DNA of 64,000 nucleotides from Ahaetulla prasina (lineage: Eukaryota > Chordata > Lepidosauria > Squamata > Colubridae), in contig NC_080548.1 in NCBI RefSeq assembly GCF_028640845.1, positions 19,979,821 to 20,043,820 of the forward strand, in the 5' to 3' direction. Both the position numbers and the translations under genes were made by a program. The notes under the pieces are model-generated. The model saw only the letters and a list, made by a program, of their open reading frames with translations, did not search any database and had not been told where the DNA came from. Within the stretch, counting starts at the first letter, position 1, and every line of letters begins with the position of its first letter. This document shows positions 54,920 to 64,000 of the stretch, in pieces.

Positions 54920-55451
54920 CAATGATGGTTAACCTTTTTGGTCCCGAGTGCCCAAAGCGTGTGCGAGCGAATGCACACGCATGTGGCCGAACCCCCAAAA
55001 TCAGGGGTGGTGAGCAACCACCTCCGCGTCTGCCACCTCCGCACATTCGCAGGATCTTCTGCGCATGCGCAGAGCATGAAAAAATGGACGTGAAGACATC
55101 CGGGCGGGTGGGTGGAGCCTCCCACAGCCCCAGCTACCAGTTCCCCCGAACCGGGTAGAACCGGCAGAATCCCACCACGGCCCAAAATGCAATGCATCCC
55201 GTGCACCATTTTGCACCTGGAAAGCCTCCTGCACCAATCTGCACCCCCTGTGCATTCACCCCGCACCTGTGTGCATCTCCCACATGCGCCCCACCCACCA
55301 CACATGTGCAGCAGAGAACGGAAAACCAACTGGCCAGCGGGAGGCACGTTTGCATGCGCAGTGGAGCTGGACTGGGGCGACGGCTGGAGTGCTCACAGAC
55401 AGGGCTCTGTGTGCCACCTATGGCACGCATGCCATAGGTTCCCCATCACAG
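54920..55451. mobile_element. CAGTGATGGC-family hAT element with nested GAACCGG sequence
   Basis: Ends CAATGATGGTTAACC and GGTTCCCCATCACAG; flanks ACATAGAT and ATATAGAT (7/8). A GAACCGG-type segment lies at about 55000-55185. Confidence 0.85.
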
Positions 55452-55850
55452 ATATAGATAATACAGAAAAGAGTGACACCTGGCCAAAAGTATCACCCAT
55501 GTTGTTTGCACAACAATCTTTACAGGCTAAGAACTGCCGACAGGATATTTTTGCTCTTTCTTGGTTTGGCACACTTTTTTCATAATTTTAGGAGACAGTG
55601 GGATTTGCTGAGGGACAGTTGTCCCCATACCATAGTCTCCACGGTTGAGTTATGGTTTTGAAATGGATGAGTCTCTCATCCCCGTCCCCTCCCCATTTTC
55701 TTTTCTCTTTTTTTGTTTGGCGGCTGAAAAGTGTTTCAGGGTCTGGGGATCTACAGAACACCCTATGAAAAATGCTGAATATTGAGGCGGTCAGAAGGAT
55801 CCATGGGAGAAAGCCACCTCTCCTTTCTCATATATATGTTTTGAACTTAT
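55452..55850. other. Intron 1, unassigned
   Basis: Nothing recognised. Confidence 0.4.
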
Positions 55851-55852
55851 AT

Positions 55853-56205
55853 TGGAGGGAGGGAGGGAGGGAGGGAGGGAGGGAGGAAGGAAGGAGAAGA
55901 GGGAAGGAGGGAGGAGGGAGGGAGAGAAGGAAGGAGAAGAGGGAGGGAAGGAGGGAGGAAAGAAGGAAGGGAGGAGAAGAGGAAGGAGGAAGGGAGGAGG
56001 AGGGAGGAAGAAGAAGGAGGGAGGGAGGAAAGAAGGAAGGAAGGAGAAGAGGAAGGGAGGAAGGAGGAAGGGAAGAGGGAGGAGGAAGGAAGGAAGGAAG
56101 GAAGGAGAAGAGGAGGAAGGAGGAGGAGAGGAGAGGAGAGGAGAGGAGAGGAGAGGAGAGGAGAGGAGAGGAGAGGAGGAAGAGAGGGAGGAAGGAAGGA
56201 GAATC
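55853..56205. repeat. Purine (GGGA/GGAA/GAGGA)n tract
   Basis: 350 bases almost wholly purine on the plus strand, including a GAGAG pentamer run at 56130-56180. ORFs of 122-166 aa are artefacts. Confidence 0.95.
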
Positions 56206-56775
56206 AATGATCTGGCATAAACCATCTTTCTATATTTCTCTATTAGTTGGATTAAAACTGCATGCAGATTAAAGCCTGCAAAAAGAAGGGAGGTTGTTAA
56301 AATATCAGTTTAGTTGGTAGCTCAGGCAATGCGATGCTATGACATGTCTCGTTGCTGGTAAAAATCAAAGAACCCTAGATAGGACTGATCCCGTCACCTA
56401 TCCTGCCTCCCCGAGCAGAAGTTCAGCCACGAGCTCTCCCAGAGGCATCATCGTCTGGTGAGGTTTCAGTTCAGCTGCCACCTTGGGCTGGTCGACCAGC
56501 AAACCAGAAGCAGCGGGCTCTTCCAAACAGCCAGCGTTCAAAGCCCACTTCAAGATACCCGGCTTCCTGCAGCTCGTGCATGAGCATCGATGGAGCACTG
56601 CCTGTTAACCAGGATACTGTTCCCATGGCAACCCATCTCTTGCATTTGGAGAAAGCAGGGATGAGAAAGGAAGGAGACAAGGGGGAGAAAAGAAGATGCC
56701 ATTTCAATATGAAAATGGACACCAGGAACAAAAGCCTGAAGGGCGAGAAGAAGGTGTGAACCCATAGCCCTATTT
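56206..56775. other. Intron 1, unassigned
   Basis: Unique-looking. Contains an X-box-like GTTCCCATGGCAAC at 56619-56632. Confidence 0.4.
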
Positions 56776-56778
56776 TGC

Positions 56779-56842
56779 TCTTCCTCCTCTTCTTCTTCTT
56801 CCTCTTCTTCTTCTTTCTCCTCCTCCTCCTCCTCCTTCTTCC
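56779..56842. repeat. (CTT)n/(CCT)n microsatellite
   Basis: Pyrimidine triplets; the poly-Glu/poly-Arg ORFs opposite are artefacts. Confidence 0.95.
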
Positions 56843-57219
56843 TACCAAAGGTCACAGGGGTGTGGCAGCAACGTGACAGCATTTCCAGGAGCCGTGGAGC
56901 TGAATGGTGTATTGATTTTTATTATTTATGATACGAATCTTTGGGTTTAATCTTTCTCCAGCACCGCCTTGGGTCACCAAAGGTCACCTATATATCTTGT
57001 TTGAGCGACCAAATAATTACAAAAAAAAAAAAAAAGCTGCCATTTATTTATGTGGTGGTTATATGGACAATTTATATAGATTATCTCACAAAAAGTGACC
57101 TTAGGCAGAGGAGAACGACTTTGGGAAGAGTGGAAATTTTGGCATACCGATTTCTCTTCTTAGCTTAAAAATAGAGAAGGGGACCTTAAAAAGATAACAT
57201 CTCCCTCAAGTGCACTTCA

Positions 57220-57270
57220 TCTGTCTGTCTGCCTGTCTATCACCTGTCTCTCTATTATCTATCTATCTAA

Positions 57271-57327
<57 letters not shown>

Positions 57328-57330
57328 ATT
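57220..57330. repeat. (CTAT)n/(CTGT)n microsatellite
   Basis: CTGT/CTAT tetramers throughout. Confidence 0.95.
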
Positions 57331-57393
57331 TATATGGCCACTCATCTTAACAGAGTTGAACGAAACAACAAAAATACAAGACAACATATATAA

Positions 57394-57747
57394 GGTAAAG
57401 GTAAACGTTCCCCTCGCACATATATGCTAGTGGTTCCCAACTCTAGGGGGCGAGAACACTTTCCCTTTCAAAGCCAAAGAGCCAGCACTGTCCGAAGATG
57501 TCTCCGTGGCCATGTGGCCAGCATGACTCAATGCCAAAGGCGCACGGAACGCTGTTACCTTCCCCCAAAGGTGGTCCCTATTTTTCTATTTGCTTTTTTT
57601 AGGTGCTTTTGAACTGCTGGGTTGGCAGAAGCTGGGACAAGTAACGGGAGCTCACCCTGTTACACGGCAGTAGGGATTCAAACAGCTGAACTGCCGACCT
57701 TTCAATCAACAAGCTCAGCATCTTAGCCACTGAGCCACCGCATCCCT
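57394..57747 (-). mobile_element. Sauria-type tRNA SINE
   Basis: Begins with tail complement AAGGTAAAGGTAAACG and ends with head complement 'gagccaccgcatccc'. Confidence 0.93.
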
Positions 57748-58295
57748 GTAATCAGAGATCCCTGCAATATTTGGGATTTGATTCAGAAGACCTTCTTTGA
57801 AACATGCAATAATAATGTGACTTATTAAAGCAGTAGTATTTGTTTCCAGAGTTGTATGATTCTGATGGGTGGGATACAACTTACTCTACATTGAACAGGT
57901 AGGAAGATGTCCCCCTTTTAGCATTCATCAGGAATCTGCCTTCCTGTAACTTAAATCCATTATTTTATGTGCTCGCTTTCGAAGCGACATACTTCAGCTC
58001 TTGACCTTCAGTGTGACATCATTTCAGGTACTTGAGGAGACCTACATTCCTGCCCTCCCTCCTCTCTTCCAAGGTTGAGCTTCTTCAAGAGGCATCCTTG
58101 AAGATGTCAAGCTTGATTAATTTCACCACCATTCCATACCACTGAATGTTTTCCTTATGACGCAAGCAGCGGTTATTCTCCCTGGGTTCGGTAGCACAGT
58201 ATGCGAATTCCCAGAGCAATTCCACATCTGTAAATGCCAGAAAACCCCTTACAATGGGAAAAAATGGAGGGGTTGGATGGAAAAGATGAAATAAG
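57748..58295. other. Intron 1, unassigned
   Basis: Nothing recognised. Confidence 0.4.
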
Positions 58296-58299
58296 AAAG

Positions 58300-58391
58300 G
58301 GGAGGGAGGGAGGGAGGGAGGGAGGGAGGGAGGAAGAAAAGAAGGAAGGAAGGAAGGAAGGAAGGAAGGAAGGAAGGAAGGAAGGAAGGAA
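58300..58391. repeat. (GGGA)n then (GGAA)n microsatellite
   Basis: Adjoining tetramer runs immediately left of the Tigger-like element. Confidence 0.95.
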
Positions 58392-58398
58392 ATCATTA

Positions 58399-58804
58399 CA
58401 GGTAATCCTTGATTTATGACCATAATTGGGACCAGAATTTTTGTTTTGCTAAGCAAAGTAACTGTTCAGTGAGTCGTGCCCTATTTTACAACCTTTTTTT
58501 TACTAAGGTTGTTAAGTGAATCACCCGCCGTGAAGTAAATCAAGCAAATCCAGCTTCCCCCATTGATGTTTCTTATTGGGAGAGGGTTGGAAGGTTGCAG
58601 GAGACACTCAGCTGACCCTGGGATACTGTCACTCTTGTAAATACATGCCAATTGCTAATCACCTGAATTTTGATCACATGACCCTGGGGGATGCTGGGAT
58701 GGTTGTTAAGTGGGAGTATCAGCTATAAATCCTTTTTTTTTGCCCAGTGTCCTTGTAACTTCAAGCAGTTGCTAAACGAGTGGCTATAAGTTGAGGGCTA
58801 TCTG
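58399..58804. mobile_element. Tigger/pogo-like element with TA on both sides
   Basis: Starts CAGGTAATCCTTGATTTATG, ends GTTGAGGGCTATCTG; TA at 58397-58398 and 58805-58806. Confidence 0.9.
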
Positions 58805-58859
58805 TATTTTTTGGATCCTGAATCCTGCTTCTATCCAGCGTTGGAAGAAATATCCATCT

Positions 58860-59440
58860 GGTTCAGTTCCAAGTGGGGGGAAAGTCACTGGAAACATGGA
58901 GGCCGATTGGAAAGATGGTTTAATGAAGTAGAACCATCAAGCACATGGTCCTGGTGCAGCTGACCACATGGAGTTGAGAGGGGAGTGTATTTATACTTTC
59001 TCTTGGGCTTTGCACTTGAACTTCCTGTTCCTGTGCAAGAAGATGTATTCTATTGGCTTTTCTAGGGGTCACAGCTAACTTTGTAGGCTGTCTGAGTCCC
59101 AGGCTTGGTTGAGGTTTGCCGGGTGATGCAATGTCCCCAGTGATTGTGCTATGTGGTGAGCTCTGCTGGGTCAATCCTAGTTATGTCTTTGGAGGGTCAT
59201 GTCTTAATCCCATCACCCCAGAGCTTGAGGTCTTTTGTCTTGTAGAGAGGCTGGCCCAGTCTTTTTTAATGGGCACCAAGTATCTGCTGGGGGCATGGAG
59301 CTGCTCTCTGACTTTAAAACATGTTTCTACTTGTATCATCCAGGGAAATGTAATATTCTGCCTTTTTAATATTTCTCAAAATATTTCATTCTTCTGGCAG
59401 AGGGGTGGGTGCTAACTTTCTATACCAGGTTTCTTCCAGG
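58860..59440 (-). mobile_element. Candidate LTR
   Basis: Minus strand has TATAAATAC near 58990 and ATTAAA near 58918, spaced like an LTR promoter and end. Boundaries and duplication unresolved. Confidence 0.3.
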
Positions 59441-60071
59441 GGCACGTGGTTCTTATCCGACTTCTTCCATCCAGATTTACTAGCCGGGCACTGCAACACT
59501 GCCGCCAACAAATGCTGGTAAATTTCCGCTGGCGGTGGAAGGGAGCATTGGCCTGTTGCCAGTCTAAGAGGAGATGCTATCCAGCCAGCAAGGCTGATAA
59601 TAACTGCATCACCAGCCTCTGTGCAGCCTTCTCCCAGCCTCCTAATTGCTGCTTAGCGAACAACTGAATTACTACTCTGAACCCAAAACAATTATCTTTG
59701 GATAAATGGAAAGCAGGCTCTCTTTTCAGTTCTACACCAGCAACAAAAACAACCAATTAAAGAGGCAAGGGCAATAGCACAGCTTGATATCAAGAAGGCG
59801 ATGAGAGTGGGAGTGTCAGTCGGTATAAGATCTGCTGGTGGCCGGGACAGGTAGATGGAAGTCAGGGAAGGGAGAAGAGTATTGCAACCCTCTATAGGTG
59901 GGGCTTCCCTTGAAGACCAACTGGAAAGTCCAAATTGGGTCAGCATCCAGCAGTCCAGGTAGTTATGGATACAGCAAGGTTTGTTCACGTGCTACCACTA
60001 TTCCAGGAGATGTACTAGTTCTTGGTTATATTCCAGATACAATTCAAGGTGCTAGTTGTGTCACCTTTAAA
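59441..60071. other. Intron 1, unassigned
   Basis: Nothing recognised. Confidence 0.4.
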
Positions 60072-60079
60072 ACCTAAGG

Positions 60080-60914
60080 CAGGGGTCAGCAACCTGCGGC
60101 TCCGGAGCCGCATGTGGCTCTTTCATCCCTCTGCTGCGGCTCCCTGTCGCTCAAAATATGCATCGCAACTGCCAATATGTGATACCCGGCGGCATGAGAT
60201 TATAATAATAATAACAACAACAGAGTTGGAAGGGACCTTGGAGGCCTTCTAGTCCAACCCCCTGCCCAGGCAGGAAACTCTACACCATCTCAGACAGATG
60301 GTTATCCAACATTTTCTTAAAAATTTCCAGTAGTGGAGCATTCACAATTTCTGCAGGCAAGTCATTCCACTTATTAATTGTTCTAACTGTCAGGAAATTT
60401 CTCCTTAGTTCTAAGTTGCTTCTTTCCTTGATCAGTTTCCACCCATTGCTTCTTGTTCTACCCTCAGATGCTTTGGAGAACAGCACGACTCCCTCTTCTT
60501 TGTGGCAGCCCCTGAGATATTGGAACACTGCTATCATATCTCCCCTAGTCCTTCTTTTCATTAAACTAGACACACCCAATTCCTGCAACCGTTCTTCATA
60601 TGTTTTAGCCTTCGGTCCCCTAATCATCTTTGTTGCTCTTCTCTGCACTCTTTCTAGAGTCTCAGCATCTTTTTTACATCGTGGCGACCAAAACCTATTG
60701 AGCTTTTTGACCCCTGGTACACCAACCATGGATAAATCCAAGAAAATAAGAATTTCAGAAGAAAACAGAATGTTTAATTCAACTACATATACTAGTTCTG
60801 TGGCCTCTCAGGAAATAGTCAGGCAAGGGAAAGGTTTTGTGGCTCCCGGTGTTTTCTTTTCTGTGGGAAACGGGTCCAAATGGTTCTTTGAGTGTTTAAG
60901 ATTGCCGACCCCTG
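60080..60914 (+). mobile_element. hAT (Charlie-like) element with transposase N-terminus, split by CR1
   Basis: Ends CAGGGGTCAGCAACCTGCGG and GATTGCCGACCCCTG. After the CR1 insertion a plus frame starts M-D-K-S-K-K-x-R-I-S-E-E-N-R-M-F-N (60728), resembling the start of a hAT transposase, then degenerates. Flanks match poorly (5/8). Confidence 0.75.
60187..60692 (-). pseudogene. CR1 LINE ORF2 C-terminus and 3' end, nested
   Basis: The minus frame (60280-60741) includes [37 protein letters not shown] and ends H-L-S-E-M-V. (AAT/AAC)n tail at the left edge. Confidence 0.93.
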
Positions 60915-61300
60915 ATCTTGGGGCTGGATTACCTCCAAAACCACCTGGTCAGAGGCTGGATATCTCCAAAACCACCTGGAGATTTAATCTGCCACTATAT
61001 AACATTTGGGAGAGAAGGTAAGCTGAAGGTCTACCACCACAGGAATGCCATTCTCAGGGACTTCATAGTAAGGATTTCTCAGCCATTTCCCCCTCCTTTG
61101 CAACAGTCTCTAAATCGTGTAACAACCGCCTTCTCTGTATATTTTAGAAAAGTTAAGAACTTGGCTTTTCAGAAAAGCACCAGAGGACAACTGGAGTTAT
61201 GCCACACTGAATATTGCAAATTAGCTGATGATTTGTTACAGTTCTTTTGTTTGTTTTTTAAAATTCTATTCTATATAATGAGTAAGCAGCTCTGAATTTC
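60915..61300. other. Intron 1, unassigned
   Basis: Nothing recognised. Confidence 0.4.
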
Positions 61301-61307
61301 TGGAAAA

Positions 61308-61480
61308 GGAGGGCGGGAGGGAGGGAGGGAGGGAGGGAGGGAGGGAGGGAGGAAGATATTTATTTTAAACTCTCTCTGTATAAAATGGGGAAGGAAGGAA
61401 GGAAGGAAGGAAGGAAGGAAGGAAGGAAGGAAGGAAGGAAGGAAGGAAGGAAGGAAGGAAGGAAGGAAGGAAGGAAGGAA
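61308..61480. repeat. (GGGA)n and (GGAA)n microsatellites
   Basis: GGGA run at 61308-61352, GGAA run at 61390-61480, with ~38 unrelated bases between. Confidence 0.95.
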
Positions 61481-61727
61481 TCTACATATCTTTATCACAT
61501 TCAAAGGCCAAATTGATCTTTCTTCATCCTCTTAGCCAACCACATCTAACAAGGGGCATCCAGTGATGAATGAAAGAATGAATTCAGAAGGTGAAATCTG
61601 AGCCCCTGGGAACACACAGCTCCTAACACCTTTGGTGCAGAAGTCATCACTGAATTCTAATTTTGAATGCAGCTGAAGGAAACAAATATTAAGACATATG
61701 ACTAAAGAATCATTCTTTTAACTATAT

Positions 61728-61815
61728 TTAGCCACTGAAGTGTAATGGTTAAGGTGCTGAATTAGGAGAAGGAAGGATCAGGTTCTGTTCCCCTGTCAGC
61801 CAAAGAAAATCAATG
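61728..61815 (+). mobile_element. Possible tRNA-derived SINE head
   Basis: 'ctgaagtgtaatggttaagg' followed by 'aggttctgttcccc' (A- and B-box-like). Confidence 0.4.
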
Positions 61816-61964
61816 CAAAAATTTGGGATCATCCTGTTGTAGCTAACCTACCTCATATGTTTGATATTGTAAAAGGGGGGCGGGAACCAAAAAATAAAGT
61901 TTTTGGTATGCCACCTTGCATTCCTGAACAAAAGCAAAGGCATAGATCTAACAAACACATATAG

Positions 61965-62069
61965 CAGGGGTCTCCAACCTTGGTCCCTTTAAGACTTGTG
62001 GACTTCAACTCCTAGAGTTGAAGACTTGAAGTCCACAAGTCTTAAAGGGACCAAGGTTGGAGACCCCTG
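61965..62069. mobile_element. Fold-back hAT MITE
   Basis: Ends CAGGGGTCTCCAACCTTGG and CCAAGGTTGGAGACCCCTG, nearly perfect hairpin; perfect duplication ACATATAG at 61957-61964 and 62070-62077. Confidence 0.95.
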
Positions 62070-62077
62070 ACATATAG

Positions 62078-62879
62078 AATAGAATAACAGAGTTGGAAGG
62101 GACCTTGGAGGTCTTCTAGTCCAGCCCCCTGCTTAGGCAGGAAATCCTACACCACTTCAGACAAATGGTTATCCAACCTCTTCTTAAAAACTTCCAGTGT
62201 TGGAGCATTTACAACTTCTGGAGGCAAGTTATTCCACTGATTAATTGTTCTCACTGTCAGGAAATTTCTCTTTAGTTCTAAATTGCTTGTCTCCTTGAGT
62301 TTCCACCCATTGGTTCTTGTTCTGCCCTCAGATGCTTTGGAGAAGGAGTCACCAACCTTTCGGATCTCACGGACCACTAAGTTCATAATTTTAAATCCTG
62401 TGGACCACTAATATGAATTTTTAAAAAAGATAAATAGTATTTAATGCAATATAAAAAAATGCAAATAATTTTTCTGCAGACCACCAAAATTTTCTCACGG
62501 ACCACCAGTGGTCTGTGGACCACTGGTTGGTGACCACTGCTTTGGAGAATAGCTTGACTCCCTCTTCTTTGTGGCAGCCCCTGAGATATTGGAACACTGC
62601 TCTCATGTCTCCCCTGGTCCTTCTTTTCATTAAACTACTAGACATACCCAGTTCCTGCAACCGTTCTTCATATGTTTTAGACCCCAGTCCCCTAATCATC
62701 TTTGTTGCTCTTCTCTGCACTCTTTCTAGAGTCTTCACATCTTTTTTACATCGTGGCGACCAAAACTGAATGCAGTATTCCAAATGTGGCCTTACCAAGG
62801 GATTATAAAGTGATATTAACACTTCGTGTGATATGTTTAATTTTAGTTTAGCTAAACCTAAATCCAACTCTTGCGCTTC
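62078..62879 (-). pseudogene. CR1 LINE ORF2 C-terminus split by a hAT MITE
   Basis: Right part (62548-62879): [15 protein letters not shown] and [15 protein letters not shown]. Left part (62078-62342): N-F-L-T-V-R-T-I-N-Q-W-N-N-L-P. The MITE at 62343-62539 interrupts the frame. Confidence 0.93.
62343..62539. mobile_element. hAT MITE inside CR1
   Basis: 197 bases, ends AAGGAGTCACCAACC and GGTTGGTGACCACTG; perfect 8-bp duplication CTTTGGAG at 62335-62342 and 62540-62547. Confidence 0.95.
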
Positions 62880-63392
62880 AAGGTTTTGGTAATGATCTTT
62901 AAAGCGCTCCATGGCATTGGGCCGGGTTACTTACGGGACCGTCTGCTGCCATCGAATGCCTCCCACCGACCCGTGCGCTCCCACAGGGAGGGACTCCTCA
63001 GGGTGCCGTCAGCTAGGCAGTGCCGACTGGTGACGCCCAGGGGAAGGGCCTTTTCTGTGGGGGCTCCCACCCTCTGGAACGAGCTTCCCCCAGGACTTCG
63101 TCAACTTCCTGACCTTCGGACCTTCCGCCGCGAGCTTAAGACACATCTATTTATTTGCGCAGGACTGGACTAGATTTTTAAATTTTAATTGTTTAAATTT
63201 TAGATTTGGTTTTAACTTGGGGTTTTATTATTTATGTCTATTTTAAATATTCGGCCTATTTAATAAGTTTTTTAGATTAATGTTTTACTGTGTATATTTA
63301 TGTTGCTTTTAGATGGCTGTACACCGCCCTGAGTCCCTAGGGAGATAGGGTGGTATAAAAATATGAATAAATAATAAATAAAATAATAATAA
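62880..63392 (+). pseudogene. L2-type LINE ORF2 C-terminus and 3' end
   Basis: The frame 62871-63173 reads [15 protein letters not shown] then G-R-A-F-S-V-G-A-P-T-L-W-N-E-L-P and ends L-F-I-C-A-G-L-D. 3' end 'caccgccctgagtccctagg' plus an ATAAATAA tail. Confidence 0.93.
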
Positions 63393-64000
63393 CTCAGTGT
63401 TTGACATGGACCCTACCTGTTTTTGTAGAGTACAAAAGCCAAAGTATACGCCTTCAACTCGAAGAGGATACGTACTCTGAATCTCTGCAATATAAACTCC
63501 AGCTTCAAAAATTAAAGCCACTGGCCACTAAGTCGCCCATTCTCACCTGCCACAAATGGCCATGTGCCAATTTGCATAGACTAGAGCTTGATTACAACAG
63601 GAGAAGCACATGAAAAGAGATAAGAAGAATCAGGAACAATCCAGGTCAGGGTTAATTCCCAAAGATCCGATCTATAATCTGGAGAACTGTCTCCTTTGCG
63701 GTCCACTGAGAGGTTGTGGCTTAGGAGAAATTGCTATATTCCGATTTGTAGCCGTAATTTAAAGCTTCTTTGCCACAGGATACTATGGGGAAATGATGAT
63801 GTGCTACAGCTGTATCTGAACTGACAAACTAAGGCTTGAAAAGTGGCTTCATTCTTAGATAGCTTTCACTGAGGTGGCATCTACATATGTTTAGGAGCAG
63901 CAGGACTGATACTTCTACCCTAACGGACAGACTTTTCTCTCTTGTAAAAAGAATATATTCGGACTTCTATCTCTTTTGGCTGGTTCTCCTATTTCCTAAC
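63393..64000. other. Intron 1, unassigned
   Basis: Unique-looking; no exon with signal-peptide features. Confidence 0.4.

Larger units (their letters stand above)
25083..64000 (-). other. SDC3: Presumed SDC3 intron 1 (5' end beyond window)
   Basis: Begins at the exon 2 acceptor. No GC-rich exon with a hydrophobic leader ending in a phase-0 donor was found on the minus strand up to 64000, so the first exon and promoter are inferred to lie outside. Syndecan-3 genes in other vertebrates also have a long first intron. The content is almost wholly repeats, listed separately. Confidence 0.6.

Noticed and set aside
55772..56272. 166-aa and 144-aa ORFs
   Set aside because: GGAA/GGGA/GAGGA repeat translation.

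Overview
The window is vertebrate nuclear DNA and most likely comes from an advanced (colubroid) snake. The evidence is a multi-exon gene with GT-AG introns, very dense transposon remnants, squamate-type tRNA SINEs ending in repeated ACCTTT, and long AATAG/TATTC pentamer arrays sitting at the 3' ends of CR1-L3 ('Snake1') LINE fragments, a combination known from snake genomes. No bacterial, phage, CRISPR, rRNA or functional tRNA feature is visible.

Only one host gene can be supported: SDC3 (syndecan-3), a cell-surface heparan sulfate proteoglycan, on the minus strand. Four coding exons are present: exon 2 (24956-25082, first glycosaminoglycan-attachment cluster), exon 3 (19620-20179, Thr-rich mucin-like stalk), exon 4 (10023-10287, membrane-proximal ectodomain) and exon 5 (6871-7037, transmembrane segment, complete cytoplasmic tail and stop). 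The four exons join in phase into 372 codons plus a stop, with consensus splice sites. The signal-peptide exon was not found; it presumably lies beyond position 64000, so 25083-64000 would be intron 1. The 3' UTR runs leftward from 6870 to at least about 5.6 kb and probably to about 5.25 kb.

Everything else is intronic or intergenic and dominated by repeats. Non-autonomous hAT-type DNA transposons are the largest class: a family with GAACCGG-rich ends (about 15 copies), short fold-back elements that form near-perfect hairpins, a CAGTGATGGC family and several others, many with visible 8-bp target duplications. There are also TA-flanked Tigger-like elements, CR1, L2, L1-type, R4-like and Penelope-like retroelement remnants, three tRNA-derived SINE families, several solo LTRs or LTR candidates, and many microsatellites and minisatellites. 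Nesting is extensive, so relative insertion order can often be read directly.

The most noteworthy structures are a chain of three hAT insertions each landing in the previous element's target duplication (31932-32596), two solo LTRs that both keep an open frame across their 5' half (37284-37920 and 41669-42186), a run of four consecutive hairpins inside one hAT copy (40281-40686), a pentamer array that drifts through many motifs (19003-19432), and fold-back hairpins inside SDC3 introns. None of these is a demonstrated new biological system.
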